From Desulfobulbaceae bacterium (GTDB taxonomy: Bacteria; Desulfobacterota; Desulfobulbia; Desulfobulbales; SURF-16): a stretch of DNA of 30,154 nucleotides. Positions 7,670 through 15,464 of the stretch are shown here, piece after piece; position 1 is the stretch's first letter, and the number at the start of each line of letters is the position of its first letter. The notes beneath the pieces are model-generated. The model saw only the letters and a program-made list of their open reading frames with translations, had not been told where the DNA came from and did not search any database. The DNA is taken from NCBI GenBank assembly GCA_023230525.1, contig JALNXE010000053.1:1-30154 (forward strand). Direction: 5' to 3'. The translations under genes and the position numbers were made by a program.

Positions 7670-8953
7670 ATGGGTAAAACCATCACTGAGAAGATTTTTG
7701 CGGCCCACAAACGGGACGTTCCCTCGGATAATAATGTCGTGCTTGATATCGATGTGGTCATGTGCCATGAGATTACCACCCCTATCGCGGTCAATGATCT
7801 GAAGGCCAGGGGCATGGACAGGGTTTTTGACCCGAAAAAGATTAAAGTGGTGATTGACCATGTCACGCCCTCCAAGGATACCAAGACCGCCACCCAGGCC
7901 AAAATCTTACGTGACTGGGCCAGACGCAACAATATCAAGGATTTTTTTGATATCGGCGCAAACGGGGTCTGCCACGCCCTGTTCCCGGAAAAAGGATTCA
8001 TCCGGCCGGGCTACACGGTGATCATGGGCGACTCGCACACCTGCACCCACGGGGCCTTCGGCGCCTTTGCCGCGGGCGTCGGCACCACGGACCTGGAGGT
8101 GGGTATTCTCAAGGGTGTCTGTTCCTTCCGTCTGCCGGAAACGATGAAGATCACTATCACCGGAAATCTTGGCAAAGGGGTGTACGCCAAGGATGTCATC
8201 CTCAGGATCATCAAGGAGCTGACCGTAAACGGGGCCACCGACAAGGTGATGGAGTTCCGCGGTCCGGTGGTGGACGGCATGAGCATGGAGGGCCGCATGA
8301 CACTGTGCAATATGGCCATCGAGGCCGGCGCCACCTGCGGGGTGTGTCTGCCAGACCGGGTTACCGCCGAGTATCTCTGGCCCTTTATTCAGGATGAGTA
8401 CAAGGATATCGAGGCGGCGGTGGAGGCTTTCCGCAAATGGCATTCCGATGCCGACGCCAGATATGTGGCGGAAAAGACCTTTGACGTATCAGCGCTTGTG
8501 CCCCAGGTGACGTATGGTTTCAAACCGGATGAGGTCAAGGACATCACCGACATGGTGGGAACAAACATCGACCAGGTTTACATGGGGTCCTGCACCAATG
8601 GCCGTATTGAAGATCTGCGGGCCGGTGCGGCAATTCTTAAGGGACGGAAAATCGCCGATAATGTACGGGCCATTCTTTCTCCGGCCACCCCCAAGGTTTA
8701 CAATCAGGCCATGGAAGAGGGGCTCATCAAGATTTACATGGAGGCCGGTTTCTGTGTGACCAATCCCACCTGCGGCGCCTGTCTGGGTATGAGTAACGGC
8801 GTGTTGGCCCCCGGCGAGGTCTGCGCCTCAACGACAAACCGTAATTTTAACGGACGCATGGGCAAAGGCGGCATGGTTCACCTGATGAGCCCGGTGAGTG
8901 CAGCGGCGGCGGCGGTAAAAGGTTATATCGTTGATCCCAGGGAAATGATGTAA
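7670..8953 (+). CDS. leuC: 3-isopropylmalate dehydratase large subunit (LeuC, HacA/LEU2-type)
   Basis: This 427-residue aconitase-superfamily protein forms, with LeuD, the isomerase that converts 2-isopropylmalate to 3-isopropylmalate in leucine synthesis. The [4Fe-4S] cluster ligands are visible as Cys308 in GSCTNGR and Cys368/Cys371 in NPTCGACLG. GDSHTCTHGAFGAFAAGVGTTD (from about 120) and the ASTTNRNFNGRMG segment (386-398) are active-site motifs of the family. At about 420 residues it belongs to the shorter archaeal/clostridial-type LeuC, not the ~470-residue E. coli type; homoaconitase activity is a less likely alternative. The ATG is preceded by GGAGGA. leuD follows after a 163-base repeat-containing spacer. 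The upstream intergenic region is shared with the divergent HD-GAF gene. Confidence 0.93.
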   Translation: MGKTITEKIFAAHKRDVPSDNNVVLDIDVVMCHEITTPIAVNDLKARGMDRVFDPKKIKVVIDHVTPSKDTKTATQAKILRDWARRNNIKDFFDIGANGVCHALFPEKGFIRPGYTVIMGDSHTCTHGAFGAFAAGVGTTDLEVGILKGVCSFRLPETMKITITGNLGKGVYAKDVILRIIKELTVNGATDKVMEFRGPVVDGMSMEGRMTLCNMAIEAGATCGVCLPDRVTAEYLWPFIQDEYKDIEAAVEAFRKWHSDADARYVAEKTFDVSALVPQVTYGFKPDEVKDITDMVGTNIDQVYMGSCTNGRIEDLRAGAAILKGRKIADNVRAILSPATPKVYNQAMEEGLIKIYMEAGFCVTNPTCGACLGMSNGVLAPGEVCASTTNRNFNGRMGKGGMVHLMSPVSAAAAAVKGYIVDPREMM

Positions 8954-8957
8954 TGGG

Positions 8958-9101
8958 TGATTTGGGAATGCGGATTTCAGGACGTTTATCAATCCGCAAT
9001 CCCAAATCAGCATTCCGCAATCAGAAAAATGGCGGTCTGGTGAAATTTGCATGAAGTATGGCGGGTAATTTTTTCAATCCGCGATCCCAAATCCGCAATC
9101 A
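8958..9101. repeat. Inverted and direct repeat block between leuC and leuD
   Basis: TGATTTGGGAATGCGGATT (8958-8976) is the inverse complement of AATCCGCAATCCCAAATCA (8991-9009) with one mismatch. A further related copy in the same direction as the right arm lies at 9076-9101 (AATCCGCGATCCCAAATCC and onward), and a shorter one (CATTCCGCAATCAG) follows the first right arm at 9011-9024. The repeated module is built on ATCCGCAATCC. It looks like a REP-type intergenic element inserted between two genes of one operon. Confidence 0.65.
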
Positions 9102-9116
9102 GATAATGAGGTTTTT

Positions 9117-9632
9117 ATGAAAACATTCGGCGGTCCGGCACTTTTTTTGGACAGAAACGATATCAATACAGATGAGATTATTCCGGCGAAATATCTGACG
9201 GAAAATACCAAGGAGGACTTAAAGCCCTTTATCCTGGAAGACCTGAAACTGCCGGGATTTGATCCGGCGGCGGATGCGAAAGGTGCGAAAGTCATCGTCA
9301 CCCGTTCCAATTTCGGCTGCGGCTCCTCCAGGGAACACGCTGTGTGGGTTTTTGAGGTGAATGACATCAATGTGGTTATTGCCGAAAGTTTTGCCAGGAT
9401 ATTCCGGCAGAATATGTTCAACTGCGGTATGCTGGCCATTGAGTTGCCGAAAAAAGATATTGATGCATTTTTTGCTCTTGGGGCAGGGGTAACCATTTCG
9501 GTTGACATGGATAAGGAAACCCTTATTGTCCGCGGAACAAAGGAATTCACCTGCAAATTCGTCCTTAATTCTTTTGATAAGGATCTGGTGCTGGCAGGCG
9601 GCTGGCTGGCCTATGCCGATAAAAAATATTAA
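9117..9632 (+). CDS. leuD: 3-isopropylmalate dehydratase small subunit (LeuD)
   Basis: This 171-residue swivel-domain subunit completes isopropylmalate isomerase with LeuC. Diagnostic stretches are DINTDEIIPAKYL near residues 15-27 and NFGCGSSREHA at about 65-75, the substrate-binding loop of LeuD and archaeal HacB proteins. The size fits the small-subunit family of the short LeuC type. The ATG at 9117 has TGAGG upstream. Transcription presumably continues from leuC, although the repeat block between them may adjust the LeuC:LeuD ratio. leuB and leuA are not in the window. Confidence 0.92.
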   Translation: MKTFGGPALFLDRNDINTDEIIPAKYLTENTKEDLKPFILEDLKLPGFDPAADAKGAKVIVTRSNFGCGSSREHAVWVFEVNDINVVIAESFARIFRQNMFNCGMLAIELPKKDIDAFFALGAGVTISVDMDKETLIVRGTKEFTCKFVLNSFDKDLVLAGGWLAYADKKY

Positions 9633-9696
9633 TTTTCCAGTTGTAACTTGTTGTATTTGATGGTTTTTTTTGTCAATGGTTTCTCCTGGTTCGCCC

Positions 9697-9726
9697 TTGA
9701 CAAGCCTGGAGGATTTTATTTATCTT
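9697..9726 (+). promoter_or_regulatory. Possible sigma-70 promoter
   Basis: A perfect TTGACA (9697-9702) is followed after 18 bases by TATCTT (9721-9726), which is a modest -10 match. It lies well upstream of the dockerin gene and of the sigma-54 site, so it may be an additional distal promoter or coincidental. Confidence 0.3.
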
Positions 9727-9926
9727 GAGCTTGATATAAAAAGAGATTCGAAAAAAATGCTGATGACAACCAAATTTTTCGGTTTTCAGGAATAATTTTT
9801 GGTAATTTCAGAATAATGGAAGACGTTTCCGTTTTCTTGAAAATTTCTGACCGCCTGAGTTTATCGCCGACTAATTTACCCTGCGAAATGAAAGACTTTT
9901 TTGTTTGGTCTTGTAATTATATCAAA

Positions 9927-9942
9927 TGGCACCTGATTTGCT
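9927..9942 (+). promoter_or_regulatory. Sigma-54 (RpoN) promoter for the dockerin/VPxPA-CTERM gene pair
   Basis: TGGCAC-CTGAT-TTGCT matches the -24/-12 consensus TGGCAC-N5-TTGCW at every defined position, with correct GG/GC spacing. Transcription would start near 9953, giving an untranslated leader of about 87 bases. Sigma-54 promoters require an enhancer-binding activator. PrsR-type activators are associated with PEP-CTERM systems in other bacteria, but none is in this window. Confidence 0.75.
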
Positions 9943-9983
9943 TTGATTTCAGCTGATAGGTTCTGGCGATCTTAAAGTGCCAT

Positions 9984-10020
9984 ATTTCTCTCCAACTCCT
10001 GGATTGCAGGTTGGGGAAAT
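9984..10020 (+). other. 5'-UTR stem-loop before the dockerin gene
   Basis: ATTTC (9984-9988) pairs with GAAAT (10016-10020), and inside it CCAA and CCTG pair with TTGG and CAGG around a GATTG loop. The hairpin ends about 6 bases before the GAGAGGG ribosome binding site, so it could protect the mRNA end or influence initiation at the TTG start. Confidence 0.4.
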
Positions 10021-10039
10021 AAAATAGAGAGGGACTGAA

Positions 10040-10765
10040 TTGAAGAAGAAAACAACATGCGCTATTGCTGGAATCCTTTCTTCAGCGGTCATCGCTGCTT
10101 CAGGTATCACGGCTATGGCGGCGGATGTGGATGTTTATGCTGAGGGTGCCTATACGGATACCGATCTGGTTGTTTACATCTACGCTGATATCAACGCGGC
10201 TCCTCTGGTCAGCGCCGGGGTGAAGTTGGTCTATGATAACAGTAAGCTAACGTTTGCCTCTGCGCAAAAGAATGATGCGGACTGGTATTTCGGCACTTCT
10301 GCATTGAAGTACCCCTATCAGGATCCTCAGGACACCGGCAGCGCGGTGGTTTTTATCTGCGGCAAGATTGATGAGAGTGCCCCCGCTGCCGGGGTTGCAG
10401 GCACAAGGAAGCTGATCGGTAAAGCGACTTTCACCAGAGCAGAAAGCGCAGCGCCCGGAACTTCTTCTGAAACGTACTTTGGCTCTATACTCGAACTCGG
10501 CATTACAAGACCCGCGCCGGATGAGTTTGCCAACTTCGTCACCACCGGCGAAGCGGTGCTTGATAATGGCGGGGTTTCTTATGCGGTAAAAATCCGTCAA
10601 CGTGGCGATGCGAATGCTGATGGGCTCATAAATATACAGGATATAACCGCAGTTAAGTATTATACTCAGCATGGCGGTCCTCTGTATCCCTGGTTAGATT
10701 GCAATGGAGATGGCGTTGTCAATGTTCAGGATATGACTTGCGTTAAATATGAAATGACAAATTAA
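10040..10765 (+). CDS. Secreted cohesin-like protein with C-terminal dockerin domain
   Basis: This 241-residue exported protein has a signal peptide (MKKKTTCAIAGIL...ITAMAA, likely cut after about residue 28). Residues 29-180 have a beta-rich character like the cohesin/CBM-associated fold: V...YIYADIN, then AGVKLVYDNSKLTF, a pattern seen in cohesins. Residues 188-240 form a type I dockerin with two calcium loops: D190-N192-D194...D201 (GDANADGLINIQD) and D220-N222-D224...D231 (DCNGDGVVNVQD), each followed by a helix containing VKY. Translation starts at TTG with GAGAGGG upstream; the first in-frame ATG lies within the signal peptide region. The gene sits behind a sigma-54 promoter and 22 bases before a VPxPA-CTERM gene. 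Dockerins bind cohesins, so this protein may self-assemble or dock on a surface partner. The specific ligand is unknown. Confidence 0.75.
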   Translation: MKKKTTCAIAGILSSAVIAASGITAMAADVDVYAEGAYTDTDLVVYIYADINAAPLVSAGVKLVYDNSKLTFASAQKNDADWYFGTSALKYPYQDPQDTGSAVVFICGKIDESAPAAGVAGTRKLIGKATFTRAESAAPGTSSETYFGSILELGITRPAPDEFANFVTTGEAVLDNGGVSYAVKIRQRGDANADGLINIQDITAVKYYTQHGGPLYPWLDCNGDGVVNVQDMTCVKYEMTN

Positions 10766-10787
10766 TAATAAGTTACGGGAGATTATC

Positions 10788-11318
10788 ATGAAACAAATTG
10801 CAGTAGTTATTGCCGCGGTTTTTTTGCTTTTCTATTCGAATCTGGCCAGTGCCTACACCGTTGAATTCAACGTGGATAGTTCACTCGCTTTAGATAAAAT
10901 TGTAGGGTTTGAGTTTGATGTTGTCGGGGTTGATGCCAACACATTAGGGTTAACGAGAGGGGCAGCTATTCCGCTTGATATCATAGCTGGATTTCCGTGG
11001 GATGTTTTCCCAACTATTGCTAATACTATCTCCGGAATTGATATGTCTTTCGGGTCATTCCCATTGAGCGAGGGCAACGTGCTGACCATGACGAGCGCCT
11101 CAGCGTTCACCCTTGGAAATTTCATTTTTGCCAGTCTTACCTCCTCAGATGGGGCATATCCTTACCCTTTCTTTATTAATGAGACTCCAATCAACGACGG
11201 CATGGCCTATACGGCATCTGCTAATCAGGATGTTCCCGCTGTTCCAGTCCCCGCCGCAGTATGGCTGCTCGGTTCAGGTTTAGCCGGCTTGGTTGCCTTA
11301 AGGCGGAAAAAGGGCTGA
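10788..11318 (+). CDS. VPxPA-CTERM (PEP-CTERM-like) exported surface protein
   Basis: This 176-residue protein starts with a signal peptide (MKQIAVVIAAVFLLFYSNLASA). It ends with the tripartite sorting signal VPVPAAVWLLGSGLAGL followed by RRKKG: motif, membrane helix, basic tail. This matches the VPLPA-CTERM variant of PEP-CTERM signals, which are processed by exosortases and usually mark proteins for the cell surface or exopolysaccharide matrix. The central part (23-145) is beta-rich (YTVEFNVDSS..., then GFEFDVVGV) and unassigned; it lacks cysteine. A GGGAGA site precedes the ATG. Its position directly after the dockerin gene under one promoter suggests a joint extracellular role. No exosortase gene is in the window. 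Confidence 0.75.
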   Translation: MKQIAVVIAAVFLLFYSNLASAYTVEFNVDSSLALDKIVGFEFDVVGVDANTLGLTRGAAIPLDIIAGFPWDVFPTIANTISGIDMSFGSFPLSEGNVLTMTSASAFTLGNFIFASLTSSDGAYPYPFFINETPINDGMAYTASANQDVPAVPVPAAVWLLGSGLAGLVALRRKKG

Positions 11319-11349
11319 TATTTCTCTTTTAAGCATCTGAAAAGTAATT

Positions 11350-11389
11350 ATCCCGTCGGACGGTGGCATCGTTTGGCGGGATTTTTTTT
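11350..11389 (+). terminator. Intrinsic terminator after the dockerin/VPxPA-CTERM pair
   Basis: ATCCCGTC (11350-11357) pairs with GGCGGGAT (11375-11382) including one G-T pair, followed by a run of eight T (11382-11389). It closes the two-gene unit. Confidence 0.75.
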
Positions 11390-11452
11390 GCTAATCGGAT
11401 GAATACGTTACGCTTAGCCTCTCTGAATTCCTTCTGAATCAAAAAAAATTAA

Positions 11453-12781
11453 ATGGCATTAACCGTACAAATTGAAAAACTGATCATCGGCGGCAGCGGC
11501 CTGGGCCGGCTGCCGGACGGCAAGGTGGTGCTCGTCCCTTATGTCCTGCCCGGCGAGGAGGTGGAAGTCCGGCCGGTCAGCAAAAAAAAGAACTATATGG
11601 AGGCGCGTGCGGTAAAAGTTCTGCAACCATCCGCAGATCGGGTTAATCCTCCGTGTCCATACTTTCCCCAATGTGGCGGCTGTGATTTCCAGCATGTCCG
11701 TTCAGAAAGCCAGGCGGATCTGAAAAATCGGATTTTACTTGAGCAGCTTGAGCGGTCCGGTTTAAAACAGGACAGCGGATCATTTCTCCTTCCCCCCATG
11801 CCCTCGCCGAAAGTCTTTCACTATCGGCAGCGCATCAGGCTGCATGTGGGAAAAGCTGGAGAACTCGGCTTTCACCGCAGTCAATCCCATGAGGTGATTG
11901 CCATCCGCGCCTGCCTGCTGGCCGGGCCACTACTAAATGATGTTCTGGATTATCTGATTAATAAGTCACCCTTTGCCAAGGTTTCTTCATTAACAACATC
12001 TCTTGAACTGTTATTGAGCCCTGCCGAGGACTTGGTGGTTATTCTTCTGCATCTGTCCCGAAAACCGAGGCCAGCCGAACGAAAGGTTCTTGAGGAAATC
12101 GCCGGAGGCCACAGCCGCATAAAACAGCTTGTCGTTGCGGCTGCTGGATCAGGCAATCCTGATGTGTTTTCCAGAAACAAGATTGGTGATGAGCCGCCCC
12201 TGCTCTCTTTCTCCCAGGTCATGCCTGCTGGTGACAGCCTCAGGATGACCATTGAGCCGGGTGGTTTCTGTCAGGTTAATTCGGACCAGAATGAAAAACT
12301 CATCGCCCTGGTGATGGAATTGGCAAAGCTTGATGCCGGGCACAAGGTTCTTGATCTCTTCTGCGGGATGGGGAATTTTTCCCTGCCCCTGGCCCGGCAA
12401 GCCCAAGCAGTGGTCGGCATGGACCTGCAGCGCTCGGCCATCCGCAGTGCCAACCGCAATGCTGAGATAAACGGCATGGTAAACTGCATTTTTACCCAGA
12501 ATTCAGCCCTTGCAGGGGCCAAAGGCCTTGTTGTAAAAGGGGAAAAGTTTGGTACTGCCCTGCTTGATCCGCCCCGGCAGGGATGCGCGGAAATCATCCC
12601 GTATCTGCCTGAACTCGGGGTCAGCCAGATCATCTATATCTCCTGCGACCCGGCGACCTTGTGCCGGGATCTGGTCATCCTTGAAGGGGAAGGGTATGGG
12701 GTGGAGAAGATGAAAATGGTGGATATGTTTCCCCAGACCCATCATCTTGAGACCATAGTATTATTGCGTCGTTCCCCTTAA
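11453..12781 (+). CDS. RlmD/TrmA-family RNA (uracil-5-)-methyltransferase
   Basis: This 442-residue S-adenosylmethionine-dependent m5U RNA methyltransferase is most like RlmD, which modifies U1939 of 23S rRNA. Residues 1-58 are a TRAM RNA-binding domain (IEKLIIGGSGLGRL...). Four cysteines fit the [4Fe-4S] cluster: Cys68, Cys74 and Cys77 in CPYFPQCGGC, and Cys154. The SAM-binding motif VLDLFCGMGNFSLPLA follows at about 300. The nucleophile is Cys398 in ISCDPATL and the general base is Glu433 in HHLETI. TrmA or RlmC specificity cannot be excluded; the TRAM domain plus cluster argues for RlmD or an RlmCD-type enzyme. No clear Shine-Dalgarno sequence precedes the ATG. The stop codon overlaps that of the convergent amidohydrolase gene. 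Confidence 0.88.
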   Translation: MALTVQIEKLIIGGSGLGRLPDGKVVLVPYVLPGEEVEVRPVSKKKNYMEARAVKVLQPSADRVNPPCPYFPQCGGCDFQHVRSESQADLKNRILLEQLERSGLKQDSGSFLLPPMPSPKVFHYRQRIRLHVGKAGELGFHRSQSHEVIAIRACLLAGPLLNDVLDYLINKSPFAKVSSLTTSLELLLSPAEDLVVILLHLSRKPRPAERKVLEEIAGGHSRIKQLVVAAAGSGNPDVFSRNKIGDEPPLLSFSQVMPAGDSLRMTIEPGGFCQVNSDQNEKLIALVMELAKLDAGHKVLDLFCGMGNFSLPLARQAQAVVGMDLQRSAIRSANRNAEINGMVNCIFTQNSALAGAKGLVVKGEKFGTALLDPPRQGCAEIIPYLPELGVSQIIYISCDPATLCRDLVILEGEGYGVEKMKMVDMFPQTHHLETIVLLRRSP

Positions 12782-13962
12782 CCTTGGGCAGCCTGTTGTA
12801 GAAAGAGTAGGGCGCTGCGGGCCAGGAATTCGGCGCCGATGGGCAGAACCCGTTCATCAAAATCAAAGATGGGGCTGTGGGCATTGGCGTTGGGCAGGTC
12901 ATCGCGTCTTGCCCCGAAACGGACAAAGCAGCCTGGCATTTTTTTAAGGTAAAAAGAAAAATCCTCACCACCAAGACTCGGATATGGCTGACTTTTCACC
13001 CCGTTTTCTCCCACCGTCTGCCGGGCGGCCTCTCTTGCCATATCGCTGATAACCGGATCATTGATCACCGGCGGGTAGCCTGCGGTCAAGGTCAATTCCG
13101 TTTCCGTCCCGTATAGTTCCTGAACAGCCTGAACCATTCGTCGCAGACTCGCGAAAATTTTCTCCCGGGCCTCGGCATGGGTGGTGCGGATGGTGCCTTC
13201 CAGCACCACCTGATCGGCAATGATATTGGTGGCGGTGCCGCCATGAATTTTGCCGACCGTTACCACCGCCGGGAAAACCGGATTTGTTTCCCTGGATACC
13301 AGGGTCTGGAGGCTTGCCACCAGAAAGGATGCGGCAACAATGCAGTCAACGCTTTCATGGGGTTTGGCCGCATGCCCTCCCGGGCCGCGGATGATGATTT
13401 GGAATTCATCGGTAAAGGCGCAGATGATGCCGGGCTGCACGGCAATTTCCCCAACCCCGAAATGGCGCTCAATATGGCCGCCGAAGATGGCGTCCACTCC
13501 CGCGAGCACTCCCGCGGCGATCATTTTTTCCGCACCTCCCTCATCCTCTTCGGCCGGCTGAAAGAGCAGAACGACCCGGCCAGGCAGCTGCTGGGGCTGT
13601 TTTTTTAGGAGTGCCGCGGCCCCCAGGAGCATGGCCATATGGCCGTCATGGCCGCAGGCATGCATGATGCCCGCATTTTGAGAGGAGAAGGGGAGTCCTG
13701 TTTTTTCCCTGATTGGCAGGGCATCCATATCAGCCCGCAGCGCAACAGCCCTGGCGCTGTTTTTCTTTTCCCCGATAAAGGCCACGATGCCTGTGCCGGC
13801 TATCCCTTTTTTGTGGGAGATGGCAAGTTCTGTAAGTTTTCCGGACACATATTCAGCGGTGCGGAATTCCTGCAAGGCGAGTTCCGGATACTGATGAATC
13901 GACCTGCGGATATCAGTCATCCAGGCAACCAGTTGCGGGTCGGCGGTAAGAGGGTTCGTCAT
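12778..13962 (-). CDS. M20 family metallo-amidohydrolase (N-acyl-amino-acid/hippurate hydrolase type)
   Basis: This 394-residue enzyme belongs to peptidase family M20D and should release an amino acid or amine from an N-acyl conjugate. Metal ligands of the family are visible: Cys103 and His105 in HACGHDGH, Glu138/Glu139 in QPAEEDEGG, His163 in GGHIERH, and His362 in NANAHSP. The dimerisation (lid) domain spans about 185-295 with GPGGHAAKPHESVD. There is no signal peptide, so it is probably cytosolic. The ATG at 13962 overlaps the macro-domain stop (ATGA), and AGGAAG lies upstream, so it is translated after the macro-domain gene. The substrate is not determinable: hippurate, IAA-amino acid and N-acetyl-diaminopimelate hydrolases share these motifs. 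Confidence 0.87.
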   Translation of the reverse strand: MTNPLTADPQLVAWMTDIRRSIHQYPELALQEFRTAEYVSGKLTELAISHKKGIAGTGIVAFIGEKKNSARAVALRADMDALPIREKTGLPFSSQNAGIMHACGHDGHMAMLLGAAALLKKQPQQLPGRVVLLFQPAEEDEGGAEKMIAAGVLAGVDAIFGGHIERHFGVGEIAVQPGIICAFTDEFQIIIRGPGGHAAKPHESVDCIVAASFLVASLQTLVSRETNPVFPAVVTVGKIHGGTATNIIADQVVLEGTIRTTHAEAREKIFASLRRMVQAVQELYGTETELTLTAGYPPVINDPVISDMAREAARQTVGENGVKSQPYPSLGGEDFSFYLKKMPGCFVRFGARRDDLPNANAHSPIFDFDERVLPIGAEFLARSALLFLQQAAQG

Positions 13963-14468
13963 CGCAGGGCTTCCTCATAAGCTTCTCTGGTGTCTTTGTT
14001 AAAACAGGCGAAGAGAACCTGTTTTAAAAAGGGAATCTGCTCGGCCGCGATTAGGGTTTCCCGAACCGCAATCTGGGCCGCCTCCTTTATGGGAAAACCG
14101 TAGGCGCCGGTGCTGATGGCCGGGAAGGCGATGGTTTCAAGGTGCCGGGACTGGGCAATCTTAAAGGTGTTGCGATAACATTCGGCCAGAAGGTGCGCTT
14201 CGTCATGATTACCCCCACGCCAGATCGGGCCCACCGTATGAATGACAAAATGGGCAGGCAGCTTATAGCCCTTGGTGATTTTTGCCTCGCCGGTGGGGCA
14301 TCCATTTAAGGTGCGGCACTCTGTCAGCAGATCGGGGCCGGCTGCACGATGGATCGCTCCGTCAACCCCGCCGCCTCCCAGCAGGGAAGAGTTGGCGGCA
14401 TTGACAATGGCATCAACTGCCAGGGTGGTAATGTCTGTTTCAACCAGTTTGATGATCTCTTTTCTCAT
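13959..14468 (-). CDS. Macro-domain protein (O-acetyl-ADP-ribose deacetylase / ADP-ribosyl hydrolase type)
   Basis: This 169-residue single-domain protein is of the MacroD/YmdB class. Family motifs are DITTLAVDAIVNAANSSLLGG at the N-terminus (Asn residues and the Gly loop bind ADP-ribose), GVDGAIHRAAG (catalytic region), TGEAKITKGYKLP, HTVGPIW and PAISTGAYGFP (phosphate loop). Known members remove acetyl from O-acetyl-ADP-ribose or ADP-ribose from acidic side chains. I start at 14468 because GGAGGAG lies at the right distance; an ATG at 14480 would add MEEL. The 5' end overlaps the WYL-regulator gene by 29 bases and the stop overlaps the amidohydrolase start, so the three genes form one translationally linked operon. 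Confidence 0.9.
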   Translation of the reverse strand: MRKEIIKLVETDITTLAVDAIVNAANSSLLGGGGVDGAIHRAAGPDLLTECRTLNGCPTGEAKITKGYKLPAHFVIHTVGPIWRGGNHDEAHLLAECYRNTFKIAQSRHLETIAFPAISTGAYGFPIKEAAQIAVRETLIAAEQIPFLKQVLFACFNKDTREAYEEALR

Positions 14469-15444
14469 CAGCTCCTCCATAATTTCCCATTGATCGCTCG
14501 AGCTCTTTTCTTATGTCATTTATCAGCATCGGGGGAGCGAGAACTCGGGCCATGCCGCCCCAGGAGAGAACCCATTTTTTGATCTCCAGCAGGTGGCTGG
14601 CGGTAAAAGACATGATGATGCTTTTATCGCTGTTTTCATGAAGTTCCTGACCCTGGTGCCATTCCCTTTCCCGTATATAGGGCGCTGCCGCAGGCGAAAA
14701 CCAGATCCTGACATCATGTTGCTTATCACTCCATTGTATACCAAAACGATCGCGGGTTGTTTGCTGAAAATCAAAATCTTCCGGGACGTTAAAATGATGT
14801 CCGGTTAACTGAGCATTATTGATGCGGGACAGAGCAAAGGTACGAATGTCCTGGCGTGCATGACAGAAGGCGATGACATACCATTCTCCCTGGAAACTTA
14901 CCACATGGTAGGGGTCAATGGTGCGTGCCGAAAGATCGGTTTCACCTGGTTTGGCATGGTTGATTGCTGCTGATTGCGAGGTGCGCAGGGCGGTGAAAAC
15001 GGTTTCCCATACCTGTTCCGAAATGATGCTGTGGGGAGTGCTGAAAAAAGAGAATCTGTCATTTAACTGAGCCGGGTCAATGGTGATTTTGTCCGGCAGA
15101 GATTCGGCAATTTTGGCAAAAAGAGACTGCAGGCGCGGGTAAATCGGCGTGTTTTCATACTGCTTGAGAACCTTTTCCGCTATGAAAACAGCAAAAAGGT
15201 CGCTGTCGTTCAAGGCGATTGCCGGCAGGTGAAAGCTCTCTTCCGTATAGTAGTGGCCGCGCATTTTGGCATCATAGGCCATGGGGGCATCCAGCATGGT
15301 GCGCATATAGTCGAGATCCCGCTGGATCGTTTTCGCACTGACCTCCCACTCCTCGGCCAATGTCGCGCAGTTCGGAAAGGCTCGGTCCCTGATCTTTTTG
15401 TCAATAAAGAGCAGGCGGCTGTGCTGCGGTTTGAATTTTTTCAT
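14440..15444 (-). CDS. WYL-domain transcriptional regulator (HTH-WYL-WCX)
   Basis: This 334-residue DNA-binding regulator has an N-terminal DeoR/HTH_11-like winged helix (about 10-62: CATLAEEWEVSAKTIQRDLDYM), a WYL ligand-sensing domain (about 155-235: PYHVVSFQGEWYVIAFCH and RTFALSRI) and a C-terminal WCX-like extension (about 240-320). WYL domains sense nucleotides, nucleic acids or other small ligands, and related proteins control DNA-damage and phage-defence genes. The start has only a weak AAAAGAAA upstream. A perfect palindrome (15465-15487) sits 20 bases upstream of its ATG, between it and the divergent ARPP-1-like gene; it is the likely operator for autoregulation and control of the neighbour. 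The gene heads the WYL/macro-domain/M20 operon. Confidence 0.85.
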   Translation of the reverse strand: MKKFKPQHSRLLFIDKKIRDRAFPNCATLAEEWEVSAKTIQRDLDYMRTMLDAPMAYDAKMRGHYYTEESFHLPAIALNDSDLFAVFIAEKVLKQYENTPIYPRLQSLFAKIAESLPDKITIDPAQLNDRFSFFSTPHSIISEQVWETVFTALRTSQSAAINHAKPGETDLSARTIDPYHVVSFQGEWYVIAFCHARQDIRTFALSRINNAQLTGHHFNVPEDFDFQQTTRDRFGIQWSDKQHDVRIWFSPAAAPYIREREWHQGQELHENSDKSIIMSFTASHLLEIKKWVLSWGGMARVLAPPMLINDIRKELERSMGNYGGADEKRDHQTG

Positions 15445-15464
15445 TTTTTTCTTTTATCCGAGCT

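Larger units (their letters stand above)
9633..10039. other. Regulatory intergenic region, leuD to dockerin gene (407 bases)
   Basis: No credible gene is present. The AT-rich stretch contains a possible sigma-70 promoter (9697-9726), a strong sigma-54 promoter match (9927-9942) and a 5'-UTR hairpin (9984-10020). No clear terminator was found after leuD; a T8 run at 9664-9671 has no strong stem in front of it. Confidence 0.6.

Noticed and set aside
7907..8443. Minus-strand frame opposite leuC
   Set aside because: It overlaps conserved LeuC active-site motifs and shows no recognisable protein features.
8958..9101. CRISPR array
   Set aside because: The repeats are inverted as well as direct, irregularly spaced, and lack uniform spacers or nearby cas genes.
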